Positions 1 through 8,549 of a DNA stretch of 64,000 nucleotides are shown piece after piece (the stretch's first letter is position 1; the number at the start of each line of letters is the position of its first letter). Position numbers and translations under genes: made by a program. The DNA is from Microvirga ossetica (GTDB taxonomy: Bacteria; Pseudomonadota; Alphaproteobacteria; Rhizobiales; Beijerinckiaceae), in the NCBI RefSeq assembly GCF_002741015.1, contig NZ_CP016616.1:4862501-4926500 (forward strand), read 5' to 3'. Under the pieces are notes generated by a model. That model searched no databases and was not told the DNA's origin. It saw only the letters and a list, made by a program, of their open reading frames with translations.

Positions 1-2707
1 TCTCTCCCCGCCGGCGCGCGGCGGCGAGCTCGTTCCATGCGTCATCCTCGCTCAGCGCAGCGACGGCGCGGACCGCCTGGTCGAGCAGGGCGATCTGGTC
101 GGGGAACGTGTCGCGGAATGCGCCGGAAACGCGGATCGTCACATCGGCGCGGGGGCGGTCGAGGAGCGGCTGCGGCACGATCTCGAAGCCGGTCACGCGG
201 GTGGAGGCATGGTCCCAGGTCGGGCGCACGCCCATGAGGGCCAGCGCATGGGCGATGTCCTCGCCGCCGGAGCGTAGCGTCGGCGAGGCCCACAGGTCCA
301 TCACGATCCGGCGTGGCCAGTCGCCTTCCTCTTGCAGATGGCGACGCACCACTTCCGCCGCCGCGCGCCAGCCGAGCTCCGTGGCGGCGCGGGTGGGGAT
401 CGCGCGCGGATCGAGGGTCGCGAGGTTGCGGCCAGTGGGCAGCACATCGGTCTGCCCACGCGAGGGCGAACCGGACGGGCCCGGCACGACGAAGCGGCCG
501 TCGAGAGCGTTCAGCAACCCCTCGCGCTCGCCGGCGGCGCAGGCCTCGAAGCCTTCAGCGGAGTTGCCGAAGACATGCAATCCATCGCGGATCGTCACCT
601 CGCCGAGATCGCAGAGATGCGCGTCGAGACGGGTCAGCGCCTCGTCCATCGGCATCGCATCGTCAACGCCGCAGGCGGCGGCCAATCCGCTGGTTTGTGC
701 ACGCTCGCGAATCTCCTTCGCCACGAGTTGCGCGCGGCCCGGGTGCAGCACCTGGGCTGAGGAGAATTCCTCCACCAACTCGCGCAGGGCGCCTGCCTCG
801 CCGTGAAGGCCTGCGCCCATCGTCTGCGGCGTGAGATGGCCGATTGTCACGGCGCCAATGCGGCGCTTGGCGGGAGCCGCCTCGCCGGGATCGTCGACGA
901 TGAAGGGATAGACCACCGGAACCGCACCGATCGCGAGGCGCGGCCAGCATTGCGTGGAGAGCGCCACCGCCTTGCCGGGCAGCCACTCCGTCGTGCCATG
1001 CGTGCCGAGATGCACGAGCGCGTGAATGTTTTCGAGCGCGCGCAGGCCGCAATAGAAGGCGAGGTAGCCATGGCTCGGCGGGCATTCGGGATCGTGATAG
1101 AACCCTTTGCGGTCGAGGCCATGACCGCGGTCGGGCTGAAGCGCGACGAGGATCTTTCCGGCGCGGATCGTGCGGAAGCGGAAGGCATCGTCGGCGAAGG
1201 CGGGATCGTCCTCGGGTTCCCCCCAGCGCCCGTCGATGGCGGCACGCCGTTCTGCCGGCAGGCTGTCGAGCCAGGCGCGATAGGCGGAAAGCGGAACGGC
1301 GAACGAAGCCTTGCCTTCAGTGAGACGCGGCATCAGCTCATCGACGGTGAAATCTCGTCCGGCTGTGTATCCGGCTTCCTCGAGCGCACCGAGGATCGCG
1401 CAGGCGCTGGCTGGCGTATCGAGCCCGACCGCGAAGCCGGCCCGTCCGCCGCGGGCGGGATAATCGGAAAGCACGAGCGCCAGTTGTCGCTCGCGCCGTG
1501 GCGTGCGGGCAAGATGCACCCATGCGGCTGCCTGATCGGCCACGGCATCGATGCCGGCCGCATCCGGTGCCTGCACCCGGCGCGAGAAGGCGAGCGCCGG
1601 GTCTGCGGGCTCTTCTACCTTGAACGAGATGGGACCGGCGGCGATGCGGCCGTCGAATTCCGGCAGGGCGATCTGCATGGCGAGATCGGCGGCGGACAAC
1701 CCGCGCGGAGAAGCCTCCCACGCTTCTTTCGCGCTGCCTGCAGGAATGGCTTGCAGGATCGGGCAGCCGGCTTCGTCGAGCACGAAATCTGCATCGTCGC
1801 GGGATGAGAACGCCGTCGTGGTCAGGATGATATCGGGACGGCGTGCTTGGATCGTGCGCCGAACGACAGCCACTGCTTCCAAGTCTTTCAGGCTCGAGAC
1901 CGCGAGCACGAGCGGATCGATGCCGCGCTCGACGAGAGCGTTTGCGAGAGCTTCGATGGCCTGCGTGTCGCCGGAGAGAACGGCGGAGCGATAGACGAGA
2001 AGGTAGGCGAGGGGGCGTTCGCCGGAGAGGCAGGCGAGGATGGATTCCGGTTTAGCGATTCTGCCGATTTCAATCCCACTGCCCTCATCCTTCGAGACGC
2101 AGCCTGAGGACTGCTCCTCAGGATGAGGTCTGTGAATTGAAGGCCTGTCTGTAATCAAACTTCCAGGCACCCACGCGAAGGCCCGTGGAGCCGCGCGTTG
2201 TGGCTCAGCGACTGCGTCCGTCTCACCAATCTCGACGCCGATCCGCGCGAGCAGTCGGCGCATGTTGTCGATGCCGCCGGCCTGGAAATAGGCCTCCAGC
2301 TCGTCGCAGAGAGCTTGCGGCACGGTCGCATGAGCTGAGAGCCGCGGATCGGGGCGGTCGTCGCCGGGCAGCACCGCGAGCTTGATGCCGTGAGCGCGGC
2401 AGGCCTTCGCGAGGTGCTCGATCCCGTAGCGCCAGTAATCGAGCCCGCCGAGGCAGCGCACCAGGACGAAGCGCGCCTTGGCGGCGGTCTTGTCGATATA
2501 AAGATCGACGGAAAGGGGATGGCGCAGGCGGCGCAGCGAGGCGAGGCGGAGCGATGGTCCGCATGCCTTCAAACGATGCGCAGCCGCCAGCGCACCGAGG
2601 TCACTGTCCGCAAACGAGAGGACGACGATATCCCCCGGCGGCTGCTGGAGGTCTGTGGCCTCCGAGCCGTCGTCGAGGGAAATCGCTGTGACCGGGAGGA
2701 GGTGCAT
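1..2707 (-). CDS. cobN: Cobaltochelatase subunit CobN (partial, C-terminus beyond window)
   Basis: CobN is the large subunit of the ATP-dependent CobNST cobaltochelatase, which inserts Co(II) into hydrogenobyrinic acid a,c-diamide in the aerobic B12 pathway. The frame is open from an ATG at 2707 to the left edge, giving 902 codons of a family that is usually about 1250-1280 residues. The N-terminus reads MHLLPVTAISLDDGSEATDL, then DIVVLSFADSDLGALAAAHR, typical of CobN. Further on, RIVMDLWASPTLRSGGEDIA and GFEIVPQPLLDRPRADVTIR match the conserved chelatase core. The start lies one base beyond the cobW stop, so the gene is the last visible member of the riboswitch-led operon. Residues about 190-215 (2045-2150) do not look like CobN and derive from an intergenic palindromic repeat that keeps the frame open (see findings). 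I am sure of the family; the missing C-terminal third cannot be assessed. Confidence 0.95.
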   Translation of the reverse strand, partial: MHLLPVTAISLDDGSEATDLQQPPGDIVVLSFADSDLGALAAAHRLKACGPSLRLASLRRLRHPLSVDLYIDKTAAKARFVLVRCLGGLDYWRYGIEHLAKACRAHGIKLAVLPGDDRPDPRLSAHATVPQALCDELEAYFQAGGIDNMRRLLARIGVEIGETDAVAEPQRAAPRAFAWVPGSLITDRPSIHRPHPEEQSSGCVSKDEGSGIEIGRIAKPESILACLSGERPLAYLLVYRSAVLSGDTQAIEALANALVERGIDPLVLAVSSLKDLEAVAVVRRTIQARRPDIILTTTAFSSRDDADFVLDEAGCPILQAIPAGSAKEAWEASPRGLSAADLAMQIALPEFDGRIAAGPISFKVEEPADPALAFSRRVQAPDAAGIDAVADQAAAWVHLARTPRRERQLALVLSDYPARGGRAGFAVGLDTPASACAILGALEEAGYTAGRDFTVDELMPRLTEGKASFAVPLSAYRAWLDSLPAERRAAIDGRWGEPEDDPAFADDAFRFRTIRAGKILVALQPDRGHGLDRKGFYHDPECPPSHGYLAFYCGLRALENIHALVHLGTHGTTEWLPGKAVALSTQCWPRLAIGAVPVVYPFIVDDPGEAAPAKRRIGAVTIGHLTPQTMGAGLHGEAGALRELVEEFSSAQVLHPGRAQLVAKEIRERAQTSGLAAACGVDDAMPMDEALTRLDAHLCDLGEVTIRDGLHVFGNSAEGFEACAAGEREGLLNALDGRFVVPGPSGSPSRGQTDVLPTGRNLATLDPRAIPTRAATELGWRAAAEVVRRHLQEEGDWPRRIVMDLWASPTLRSGGEDIAHALALMGVRPTWDHASTRVTGFEIVPQPLLDRPRADVTIRVSGAFRDTFPDQIALLDQAVRAVAALSEDDAWNELAAARRRGE
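2045..2150 (-). repeat. Palindromic repeat embedded in frame inside cobN
   Basis: Read on the minus strand, this stretch contains CCTCATCCTGAGGAGC followed about 16 bases later by GCGTCTCGAAGGATGAGG, the two arms of an intergenic repeat that is very common in rhizobial genomes. Here it lies inside the cobN reading frame and is translated without a stop (…RPHPEEQSSGCVSKDEG…). The flanking protein sequence returns to CobN-like residues on both sides, so it looks like a lineage-specific peptide insertion. Confidence 0.65.
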
Positions 2708-2708
2708 G

Positions 2709-3746
2709 TCATCCTGCGCGCAAAGCGGCTTCGACGGCCTTCACGTCGAAACCTTTCAGGCCGATCACCACCATGCGGCCGTCACGCGCTTCGCCGGCCT
2801 TCCAGGGGCGGTCGAAGTGATGCGCGACGCGCTGGCCGACACCCTGGACCACGAGGCGCATGGGCTTGCCGTCGACGGGAGCAAAGCCCTTGATGCGCAG
2901 CACGCCGGCCGCTTCCGCCGCGCGCTCGACGCGGGCGACGAGCGCCTCCGGCGTGGCGACGGGATCGACGGGGATCGCGACGCTGTCGAAATCGTCGTGG
3001 TCGTGATCCTCGGCGGTCTCATGATGCGACGGGCGTGCGTCGAGATCGGCTTCCACTGCCGCGCCCATGCCGAGAAGAACGGTCGGGTCCACCTTGCCGT
3101 GCGCGGTCTCGATCACCTTCACGGCGCGGGGCAGGTGTTCCTCGATCTCGGCGAGAACCTTGCCCTTGTCGCCGGCCTGCATCTGGTCGGTCTTGTTGAG
3201 GATGATGAGATCGGCGCAGAGAAGCTGGTCCTCAAACACCTCCTCGAGCGGATTTTCGTGATCGACGGAAGCGTCGGCCGCGCGCTGCGCTGCGAGCGCA
3301 TCCGGATCATCCGCGAAGGCGCCAGAGGCGACGGCAGGGCCGTCGACCACGGCGATCACGCCGTCGACCGTGACGCGGGAGCGGATGTCGGGCCAGTTGA
3401 AGGCGCGCACCAGGGGCTTGGGCAGGGCGAGGCCCGAGGTCTCGATCAGGATGTGCTCGGGCGGGTTCGGCCGGTTGAGCAGCGTGTTCAGGGCCGGGAC
3501 GAAATCGTCGGCCACCGTGCAGCATATGCAGCCGTTGGGCAGTTCGACGATGTCTTCTTTCGTGCAGCCTTCGATGCCGCAGCCCTCGATGAAGGAGCCG
3601 TCGAAGCCGAGATCGCCGAACTCGTTGACGAGAACGGCGATGCGGCGACCGCCGGCATTCTCGAGAAGGTGACGCACCAGGGTGGTCTTGCCGGCTCCTA
3701 GGAATCCGGTGACGATGGTGCAGGGAATCTTCTTCAGGTCGCTCAT
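2709..3746 (-). CDS. cobW: CobW, G3E-family GTPase of the cobalamin pathway
   Basis: CobW is a cytoplasmic COG0523 P-loop GTPase thought to deliver metal (cobalt in this pathway) to the cobaltochelatase. The 345-residue protein has the Walker A GFLGAGKTT at residues 14-22, the metal-binding CICC motif at 73-76, the NKTD guanine-specificity motif, a histidine/aspartate-rich linker (SHHETAEDHDHDDFD) and a CobW C-terminal domain (GFAPVDGKPMRLVVQGVGQR). I chose ATG 3746 (MSDLKKIPCT), where the family's conserved N-terminus starts; an upstream in-frame ATG would add 39 unrelated residues overlapping the DUF1636 gene. It lies between the DUF1636 gene (25 bases upstream) and cobN (1 base downstream) in the same riboswitch-led unit, which supports a chelatase-associated role rather than a zinc chaperone. 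Confidence 0.95.
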   Translation of the reverse strand: MSDLKKIPCTIVTGFLGAGKTTLVRHLLENAGGRRIAVLVNEFGDLGFDGSFIEGCGIEGCTKEDIVELPNGCICCTVADDFVPALNTLLNRPNPPEHILIETSGLALPKPLVRAFNWPDIRSRVTVDGVIAVVDGPAVASGAFADDPDALAAQRAADASVDHENPLEEVFEDQLLCADLIILNKTDQMQAGDKGKVLAEIEEHLPRAVKVIETAHGKVDPTVLLGMGAAVEADLDARPSHHETAEDHDHDDFDSVAIPVDPVATPEALVARVERAAEAAGVLRIKGFAPVDGKPMRLVVQGVGQRVAHHFDRPWKAGEARDGRMVVIGLKGFDVKAVEAALRAG

Positions 3747-3771
3747 GAAGTGCGCCTTTCGGCGGCTTTGC

Positions 3772-4167
3772 TCAGGCCGCGCTGTTGGTCTTGAAAGGAG
3801 GAATGCGGGCGACGACGCCCTTGCGGAAGGCTTCCGGGCGCTCGCGCCAGGGCACAAGGCCATCGGACGTCGCCGCGTAGCGGCGCAGCCCGTCGAGGAT
3901 GGTCTCGACCGAGGTTTCCGGGTTCAGGTCGCCATAGATGTAGGTCCAGCGTCCCGGACCGGAGATCGCAACGGTGCAGGGGCGCTTGCAGACGGAAAGG
4001 CATTCGACCGCCTCCACGCGCACCTTCGGTGCGTCGGGATGGGCGAGCGCCTCCGTCAGGGCCCGGTGGAGGATCGCACCGGGCCGGAACTCCCTGTCGT
4101 CCGGGCCACCCGCCTGACGGCAGGTGACGCAGACATGCAGGCAGATCTCCTCGTGGGATGAGGTCAT
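3772..4167 (-). CDS. DUF1636 family cysteine-rich protein
   Basis: This 131-residue protein belongs to DUF1636, small proteins resembling thioredoxin-like 2Fe-2S ferredoxins and usually found beside cobalamin genes. Six cysteines are visible in two clusters: C9, C13 and C16 (CLHVCVTC), and C56, C60 and C64 (ECLSVCKRPC). An aromatic patch, GRWTYIYGDL, follows. This pattern suggests an iron-sulfur or metal site, but no function has been proven to my knowledge. The gene lies 3 bases after cbtA and 25 bases before cobW in the riboswitch-controlled operon, so a part in cobalt handling or in electron supply for the pathway is a reasonable inference. Confidence 0.85.
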   Translation of the reverse strand: MTSSHEEICLHVCVTCRQAGGPDDREFRPGAILHRALTEALAHPDAPKVRVEAVECLSVCKRPCTVAISGPGRWTYIYGDLNPETSVETILDGLRRYAATSDGLVPWRERPEAFRKGVVARIPPFKTNSAA

Positions 4168-4170
4168 GGG

Positions 4171-4986
4171 CTAAACGGCCTTGCGTTCGCCGGTAACCGA
4201 AGCCGCCTGAGAGAGAAGTCCTGATTTCGTGCGGTCTTCCTGCCGCACCCAGTACCAGCCGAGGCTTAGTCCAAGGGTCGCCCAGAAGGCGAATGCGACA
4301 GCAAGCGAGCGTGCCGCGAATTGTGCGGCAAGAACGGCCGGAACGTCACTCGCTGCAGCCTCCGCATGAGGCGCCCCGATGATGTGAGGGAGCACTATTG
4401 CCAGGAGACCGATGCCGATAGCCGCATGATGGCGCACATTCGTCATCAGGTAGAGGCCGAGGCCTGTTCCGAGGGCAGTGCAGACCCACCAGATCTGCCT
4501 CTCTGCGAGATGCGCGCCCCCCATGCCGGGAAGCTCAGGAGGCAGCCCGACGGCAGGCGCGAGATTGACGGCGACAAAGCCGCCGATCGCCCACCGCAAT
4601 GCGGTTTGCGGGTTGAATTCTCGACCTGCAGCAAGAAGCAAGGCTGCAAGAATCGCTGCATAGCCGACACCGCTGACCAACGTGGCAAGGGCCGTGAAGG
4701 CTACCCGGGGAAAGCCTTCGCCGGGTTCCCATCCACCCTCTTCCGCAGCATCGGCGTGGGCATGTTGCCCATGAGCCAGATGTAATTGAGCCGAATGCAC
4801 GTGAGCCAACTGCACCAGGCCGCCGTATCCGGAGGCATGCGCCTCTGGCGCCGCGGCCTTCTCGTATGTCTCGGCCTGGAGAATCAAGGGAGACGTCAGG
4901 AAAGTTTGGAGGGTTGCAGCTACGCAAGCAGCCAGAAACCCGGCGACCAAAGCCGCCTTCAATACCCGCAATATCATGGCAGCCAC
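4171..4986 (-). CDS. cbtA: CbtA, predicted cobalt transporter subunit
   Basis: CbtA is a membrane protein predicted to take up cobalt together with CbtB; the pair is typical of alphaproteobacterial B12 regulons. The 271-residue product has an N-terminal hydrophobic segment (VLKAALVAGFLAACVAAT), a histidine-rich loop (VHSAQLHLAHGQHAHADAAE) that could bind metal, and about four further membrane segments. Conserved family sequence is seen in PELPGMGGAHLAERQIWWV. The ATG at 4986 is two bases past the cbtB stop, so the two genes are almost certainly co-translated. Transport of cobalt is inferred in this family from regulon and domain data; it is not shown by this sequence alone. Confidence 0.9.
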   Translation of the reverse strand: MAAMILRVLKAALVAGFLAACVAATLQTFLTSPLILQAETYEKAAAPEAHASGYGGLVQLAHVHSAQLHLAHGQHAHADAAEEGGWEPGEGFPRVAFTALATLVSGVGYAAILAALLLAAGREFNPQTALRWAIGGFVAVNLAPAVGLPPELPGMGGAHLAERQIWWVCTALGTGLGLYLMTNVRHHAAIGIGLLAIVLPHIIGAPHAEAAASDVPAVLAAQFAARSLAVAFAFWATLGLSLGWYWVRQEDRTKSGLLSQAASVTGERKAV

Positions 4987-4988
4987 TC

Positions 4989-5165
4989 TCAGTGGCAGGG
5001 GAAGTTATGCGAATGGCGCCAGTCATGCGCCGCGTTGTGCAGCGTTTCGGGCGAGGCGAAGCCCGAAATGAAAACGAGCGCAAGGCCGAAGGTCGCTGCC
5101 GTGAAAACGGTGACGAGACGTTGGGACGAAGTCGTGACGTAGGCTTGTTTGATCAGAGTCGACAT
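4989..5165 (-). CDS. cbtB: CbtB, small metal-binding partner of CbtA
   Basis: CbtB proteins are about 60 residues long, with one transmembrane helix and a histidine-rich C-terminus that probably binds cobalt. This 58-residue product fits: a single hydrophobic helix (TVFTAATFGLALVFISGF) followed by LHNAAHDWRHSHNFPCH, the family signature. I chose the ATG at 5165 (MSTLIKQAY) because a good ribosome-binding site, AAGAGG, lies 5-6 bases upstream and an earlier in-frame ATG would fall inside the riboswitch leader. It is the first gene after the cobalamin riboswitch. Confidence 0.92.
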   Translation of the reverse strand: MSTLIKQAYVTTSSQRLVTVFTAATFGLALVFISGFASPETLHNAAHDWRHSHNFPCH

Positions 5166-5204
5166 CGATACCTCTTGGCCACCCCTCCGGCGGCATTTGG
5201 GTTG

Positions 5205-5375
5205 CACGATGACGGCAGGTCTCCTGGCTCGCGGGTCGATGCCTTGCGCTACCGCCTTCCCGGAATGTCATTCCAGTGGCATTTGGAGCGAAGGCTCGCC
5301 GCTTACAGTTGCGGGGGCAGCCGCGGTGTCTCACCGCATTCCCTTTTCACCCCGTATCCGGGGCACCGTCTGTGA
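5205..5375 (-). promoter_or_regulatory. Cobalamin (AdoCbl) riboswitch
   Basis: On the minus strand the leader upstream of cbtB carries the hallmarks of a cobalamin riboswitch. It begins near GGTGCCCCGGATACGGGGTG and continues through AAAAGGGAATGCGGTGAGAC and GCGGCTGCCCCCGCAACTGT to the B12 box AATGCCACTGG (box core at 5273-5280), ending with GCGAGCCAGGAGACCTGCCG. The leader ends about 40 bases before the cbtB start. When adenosylcobalamin is bound it should lower expression of cbtB-cbtA-DUF1636-cobW-cobN. It faces away from cobO, and I see no second riboswitch on the plus strand before cobO. Confidence 0.95.
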
Positions 5376-5490
5376 CATCCTTACCGGGGCGCAGGGCATC
5401 TTTCAAGCCTGACCATGCCGAAGCACCGGCCTTGAAATCGGCCTCGCGCCTGTTCATGGTGCAGCCCTCTCACGCGAAGGCAGGTCTCGA

Positions 5491-6096
5491 ATGAGCCAGG
5501 ACGAAGACGCGCGCCACCGCGCCAAGATGATCAAGCGCAAGGAGGTCCAGGACCGGGAGGTCGCCTCGAAGACCGTCGAGAAGGGGCTCCTCATCGTCCA
5601 TACGGGCCCCGGCAAGGGCAAGTCCACGGCCGCCTTCGGGCTCATGCTGCGGGCGCTCGGCCGCGGCTTTCACGTGGGGGTGGTCCAGTTCATCAAGGGC
5701 GCCTGGGAGACCGGCGAGCGCCTGGCGCTTAACCGACTCTCCGATCAGGTCGAGTGGCACACCATGGGCGAGGGGTTCACCTGGGAGACCCAGGACCGCT
5801 CCCGCGACGTAGCGGCGGCTGAACGCGCCTGGGACAAGGCCAAGGAGCTGATGGCGCGCGAGGACATCCGCCTTCTGGTGCTCGACGAGCTCAACATCGC
5901 CTTGCGCTACGAGTACCTGGATCTGGCCGAGGTGGTCGAAACCCTGCGCCAGCGCAGGCCCGGTCTCCATGTGGTCGTCACAGGCCGCAACGCGAAGCCG
6001 GAGCTGATCGAGGCAGCGGACCTCGTCACCGAGATGACTCTGGTCAAGCACCATTTCGCGGCCGGCGTGAAGGCGCAGGAAGGCGTCGAGTTCTGA
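5491..6096 (+). CDS. cobO: Corrinoid adenosyltransferase CobO (BtuR-type)
   Basis: CobO transfers the adenosyl group of ATP to the cobalt of cob(I)yrinic acid a,c-diamide and other corrinoids. The 201-residue protein has the usual length of the CobA/CobO/BtuR family, with the ATP-binding P-loop [10 protein letters not shown] (around residues 37-46), then [16 protein letters not shown], and the Walker B-like [16 protein letters not shown]. The N-terminal extension rich in Lys and Arg ([14 protein letters not shown]) is normal for alphaproteobacterial CobO. The ATG at 5491 follows a GAAGGCAGGT stretch. Its TGA overlaps the ATG of cobQ (ATGA), indicating translational coupling. Confidence 0.95.
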   Translation: MSQDEDARHRAKMIKRKEVQDREVASKTVEKGLLIVHTGPGKGKSTAAFGLMLRALGRGFHVGVVQFIKGAWETGERLALNRLSDQVEWHTMGEGFTWETQDRSRDVAAAERAWDKAKELMAREDIRLLVLDELNIALRYEYLDLAEVVETLRQRRPGLHVVVTGRNAKPELIEAADLVTEMTLVKHHFAAGVKAQEGVEF

Positions 6097-7553
6097 TGCG
6101 CGCTCTGATGATCCAGGGCACCGGCTCCAATGTGGGCAAGTCGCTTCTGGTGGCGGGCCTGTGCCGGGTCTTCGCGCGCAAGGGTCTGAAGGTCCGGCCC
6201 TTCAAGCCGCAGAACATGTCGAACAATGCCGCCGTCACGGCGGATGGCGGAGAGATCGGCCGCGCCCAGGCGCTGCAGGCGCGGGCGGCCGGCGTTGCCC
6301 CCAGCGTCCACATGAATCCGGTGCTGCTGAAACCCCAGAGCGAGATCGGCTCGCAGGTTGTGGTGCAGGGCCGCGTCGTCGGAACGGCGAAGGCGCGGGA
6401 ATACCAGTCCTGGAAGCCGCGTCTCATGGAAGCCGTTCTCGACAGTTTTTCGCGGCTGTCTGACGAGGCCGATCTCGTGCTCGTCGAAGGCGCGGGCTCT
6501 GCGTCTGAAGTGAACCTAAGAGCCGGCGATATCGCCAATATGGGCTTTGCCCGCGCCGCTGACGTGCCCGTGGTGCTCGTGGGCGACATCGACCGGGGCG
6601 GCGTCATCGCGAGCCTCGTCGGCACCAAGGCCGTGCTCGACGAGGCGGACGCTGCGATGATCCGCGGCTTCATCGTCAACCGCTTCCGCGGCGATCCGGC
6701 CCTGTTCGAGAGCGGCATGAGCTTCGTATCGGAACGTACCGGCTGGCCGGCGCTCGGTCTCGTGCCGCATTTTGCCGATGCTGCGCGGCTCCCGGCGGAG
6801 GACGGTCTCGGGCTCAGGCGCGAGGGGCGCAAAGGATCCGTCGTCGTCGCCGTGCCGGTAACGCCCTGGATCTCCAATTTCGACGATCTCGATCCCCTGC
6901 GCGAGGAGACGGGCATGGAGGTGGTTTTGGTCGAGCCCGGCCGGCCGTTGCCGGCGGAGGCGGCGCTCGTCCTGCTGCCGGGCTCGAAGACCACCATCGA
7001 CGATCTTCTGTTCATCCGCGCGCAGGGTTGGGACATCGACCTGAAAGCGCATGCCCGCCGCGGCGGGCGCGTGCTCGGCCTCTGCGGCGGCTACCAGATG
7101 CTGGGCAATCGCATCGACGACCCCTTCGGCATCGAGGGCGAGGCGGGACGCTCGGTGGAGGGGCTCGGCCTGCTCGACGTCGCGACCACGCTCACCGCGA
7201 AGAAGCGGCTCGAGGCCGTGACGGGTACGACAATTCCCGATGGTGCTCCGTTCTCCGGATACGAGATGCATATTGGCGAGACCTCAGGGCTCGACGCATC
7301 CCGGCGTGCCTTCGCACGATTGGAGAATGGCCGGCTCGACGGCGCGGTCTCGCCCGATGGGCGCGTGGCCGGCACTTATGTGCACGGCCTGTTTTCCGTC
7401 GACCGGCAGCGGGCGCGCTGGCTTCAATTGCTGGGAGCTGAGACGAGCGATCTCGCCTATGAAGCGCTCGTCGACGACATTCTCGACCGCTTCGCCGATC
7501 ATCTGGAGGCGCATCTCGATTGCGAGCGGCTCTTAGCCCTCAGCGCGCGATGA
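6096..7553 (+). CDS. cobQ: Cobyric acid synthase CobQ
   Basis: CobQ is the glutamine-dependent amidotransferase that amidates carboxyl groups b, d, e and g of adenosylcobyrinic acid a,c-diamide. The 485-residue protein starts with a dethiobiotin-synthetase-like ATP-binding fold ([10 protein letters not shown] at residues 7-16, then [12 protein letters not shown]) and ends with a class I-like glutaminase domain. The catalytic cysteine is in GLCGGYQML (Cys about 330) and the partner histidine in GTYVHGLFS (His about 430). It overlaps cobO at its start and the convergent cobD by 14 bases at its end. Confidence 0.96.
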   Translation: MRALMIQGTGSNVGKSLLVAGLCRVFARKGLKVRPFKPQNMSNNAAVTADGGEIGRAQALQARAAGVAPSVHMNPVLLKPQSEIGSQVVVQGRVVGTAKAREYQSWKPRLMEAVLDSFSRLSDEADLVLVEGAGSASEVNLRAGDIANMGFARAADVPVVLVGDIDRGGVIASLVGTKAVLDEADAAMIRGFIVNRFRGDPALFESGMSFVSERTGWPALGLVPHFADAARLPAEDGLGLRREGRKGSVVVAVPVTPWISNFDDLDPLREETGMEVVLVEPGRPLPAEAALVLLPGSKTTIDDLLFIRAQGWDIDLKAHARRGGRVLGLCGGYQMLGNRIDDPFGIEGEAGRSVEGLGLLDVATTLTAKKRLEAVTGTTIPDGAPFSGYEMHIGETSGLDASRRAFARLENGRLDGAVSPDGRVAGTYVHGLFSVDRQRARWLQLLGAETSDLAYEALVDDILDRFADHLEAHLDCERLLALSAR

Positions 7554-8526
7554 GCCAGGCGAGCAGCGTCAGGCCGGCGGCCGAACCGAAGAGCAATCCG
7601 CAGGCCGTGCGATAAAGCGCGAGCGCCCGGTCGATATCGTCGGCATTCGCCTCGGCGCGCCCGTTGCCCATCCATCGATCCTCGACGCGCATGTCGCCGT
7701 AGACGCGCGGTCCGGCGAGCCGCAATCCCAGCGCCCCGGCCATTGCGGCTTCGGGCCATCCGGCATTGGGTGAGCGGTGATGGGAGGCGTCGCGCCGAAC
7801 GGCGCGCCATGCGCCTCGGGGTGAGGCTTCCCGATGCAGGCAAGCTGCCGCAGCGATCAGGAGCGCCGTGAGGCGGGAGGCGGGCAGGTTGACGACATCG
7901 TCGAAGCGCGCCGCCGCCCAGCCGAAGGCTTCGTGCCGCGGCGTGCGGTGGCCGATCATGCTGTCGGCGGTGTTGGTGGCCTTGTAGAGCACGGCGCCGG
8001 GCAATCCGCCGAGCCCGAGCCAGAAGGCGGGGGCGACGACGCCGTCGGAAAAGTTTTCCGCGAGGCTTTCGATGGCGGCGCGCGACACGCCCGCCTCGTC
8101 GAGGCTCTGGGGATTGCGTCCCACGATCATCGACACGGCCTTGCGTCCGCCCTCGATCCCGCCCTCCCGCAGGCCTTTCGACACGGCCGCCACATGCTGG
8201 TGAAGGCTCCGCTGGGCGAGAAGGCTGCTGGCGAGGATCGCCAGAACCGCAACGCCGATCATGCCGAGCGGCAGAAGCAGGCTCTGCAGAGCCCAGGCCA
8301 CCAGACCGGTGATGGTCAGAAGGATCAGGAGCGCCAAAATTCCAGCTGCGCGTCGGCGGCCGAAGGTCCATTCGCCCCGGTTGAGGCCTCGGTCGAGCCC
8401 CTTGATCAGCCGCCCGATCCAGGTGACGGGATGCCCGATCCGCGTGTAAAGGCCATCCGGATAGCCGATGGCCGCCTCCGCCGCGAGGGCGAGGAGCAGG
8501 ATCAGCGGGCTGTCGGAGAAGGCCAT
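7540..8526 (-). CDS. cobD: Adenosylcobinamide-phosphate synthase CobD/CbiB
   Basis: This integral membrane enzyme attaches (R)-1-amino-2-propanol phosphate (or the free aminopropanol in some lineages) to adenosylcobyric acid. The 328-residue protein carries family landmarks: [20 protein letters not shown] near the N-terminus, the conserved [18 protein letters not shown] and [15 protein letters not shown], and [19 protein letters not shown] near the C-terminus. Four or more hydrophobic segments are visible. It is transcribed away from cobC with a gap of only 23 bases between starts, so the two must share a very compact divergent control region; its 3' end overlaps cobQ. Confidence 0.95.
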   Translation of the reverse strand: MAFSDSPLILLLALAAEAAIGYPDGLYTRIGHPVTWIGRLIKGLDRGLNRGEWTFGRRRAAGILALLILLTITGLVAWALQSLLLPLGMIGVAVLAILASSLLAQRSLHQHVAAVSKGLREGGIEGGRKAVSMIVGRNPQSLDEAGVSRAAIESLAENFSDGVVAPAFWLGLGGLPGAVLYKATNTADSMIGHRTPRHEAFGWAAARFDDVVNLPASRLTALLIAAAACLHREASPRGAWRAVRRDASHHRSPNAGWPEAAMAGALGLRLAGPRVYGDMRVEDRWMGNGRAEANADDIDRALALYRTACGLLFGSAAGLTLLAWLIAR

Positions 8527-8549
8527 GGGACGATCGATGGGGAAATCGG

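Noticed and set aside
803..1807. Several plus-strand open frames across 100-2100
   Set aside because: They lie over cobN, whose minus-strand frame is open from 2707 to the edge with clear family sequence.
5376..5490. A second cobalamin riboswitch in front of cobO
   Set aside because: No B12 box or matching stem is on the plus strand here; the only riboswitch faces cbtB.
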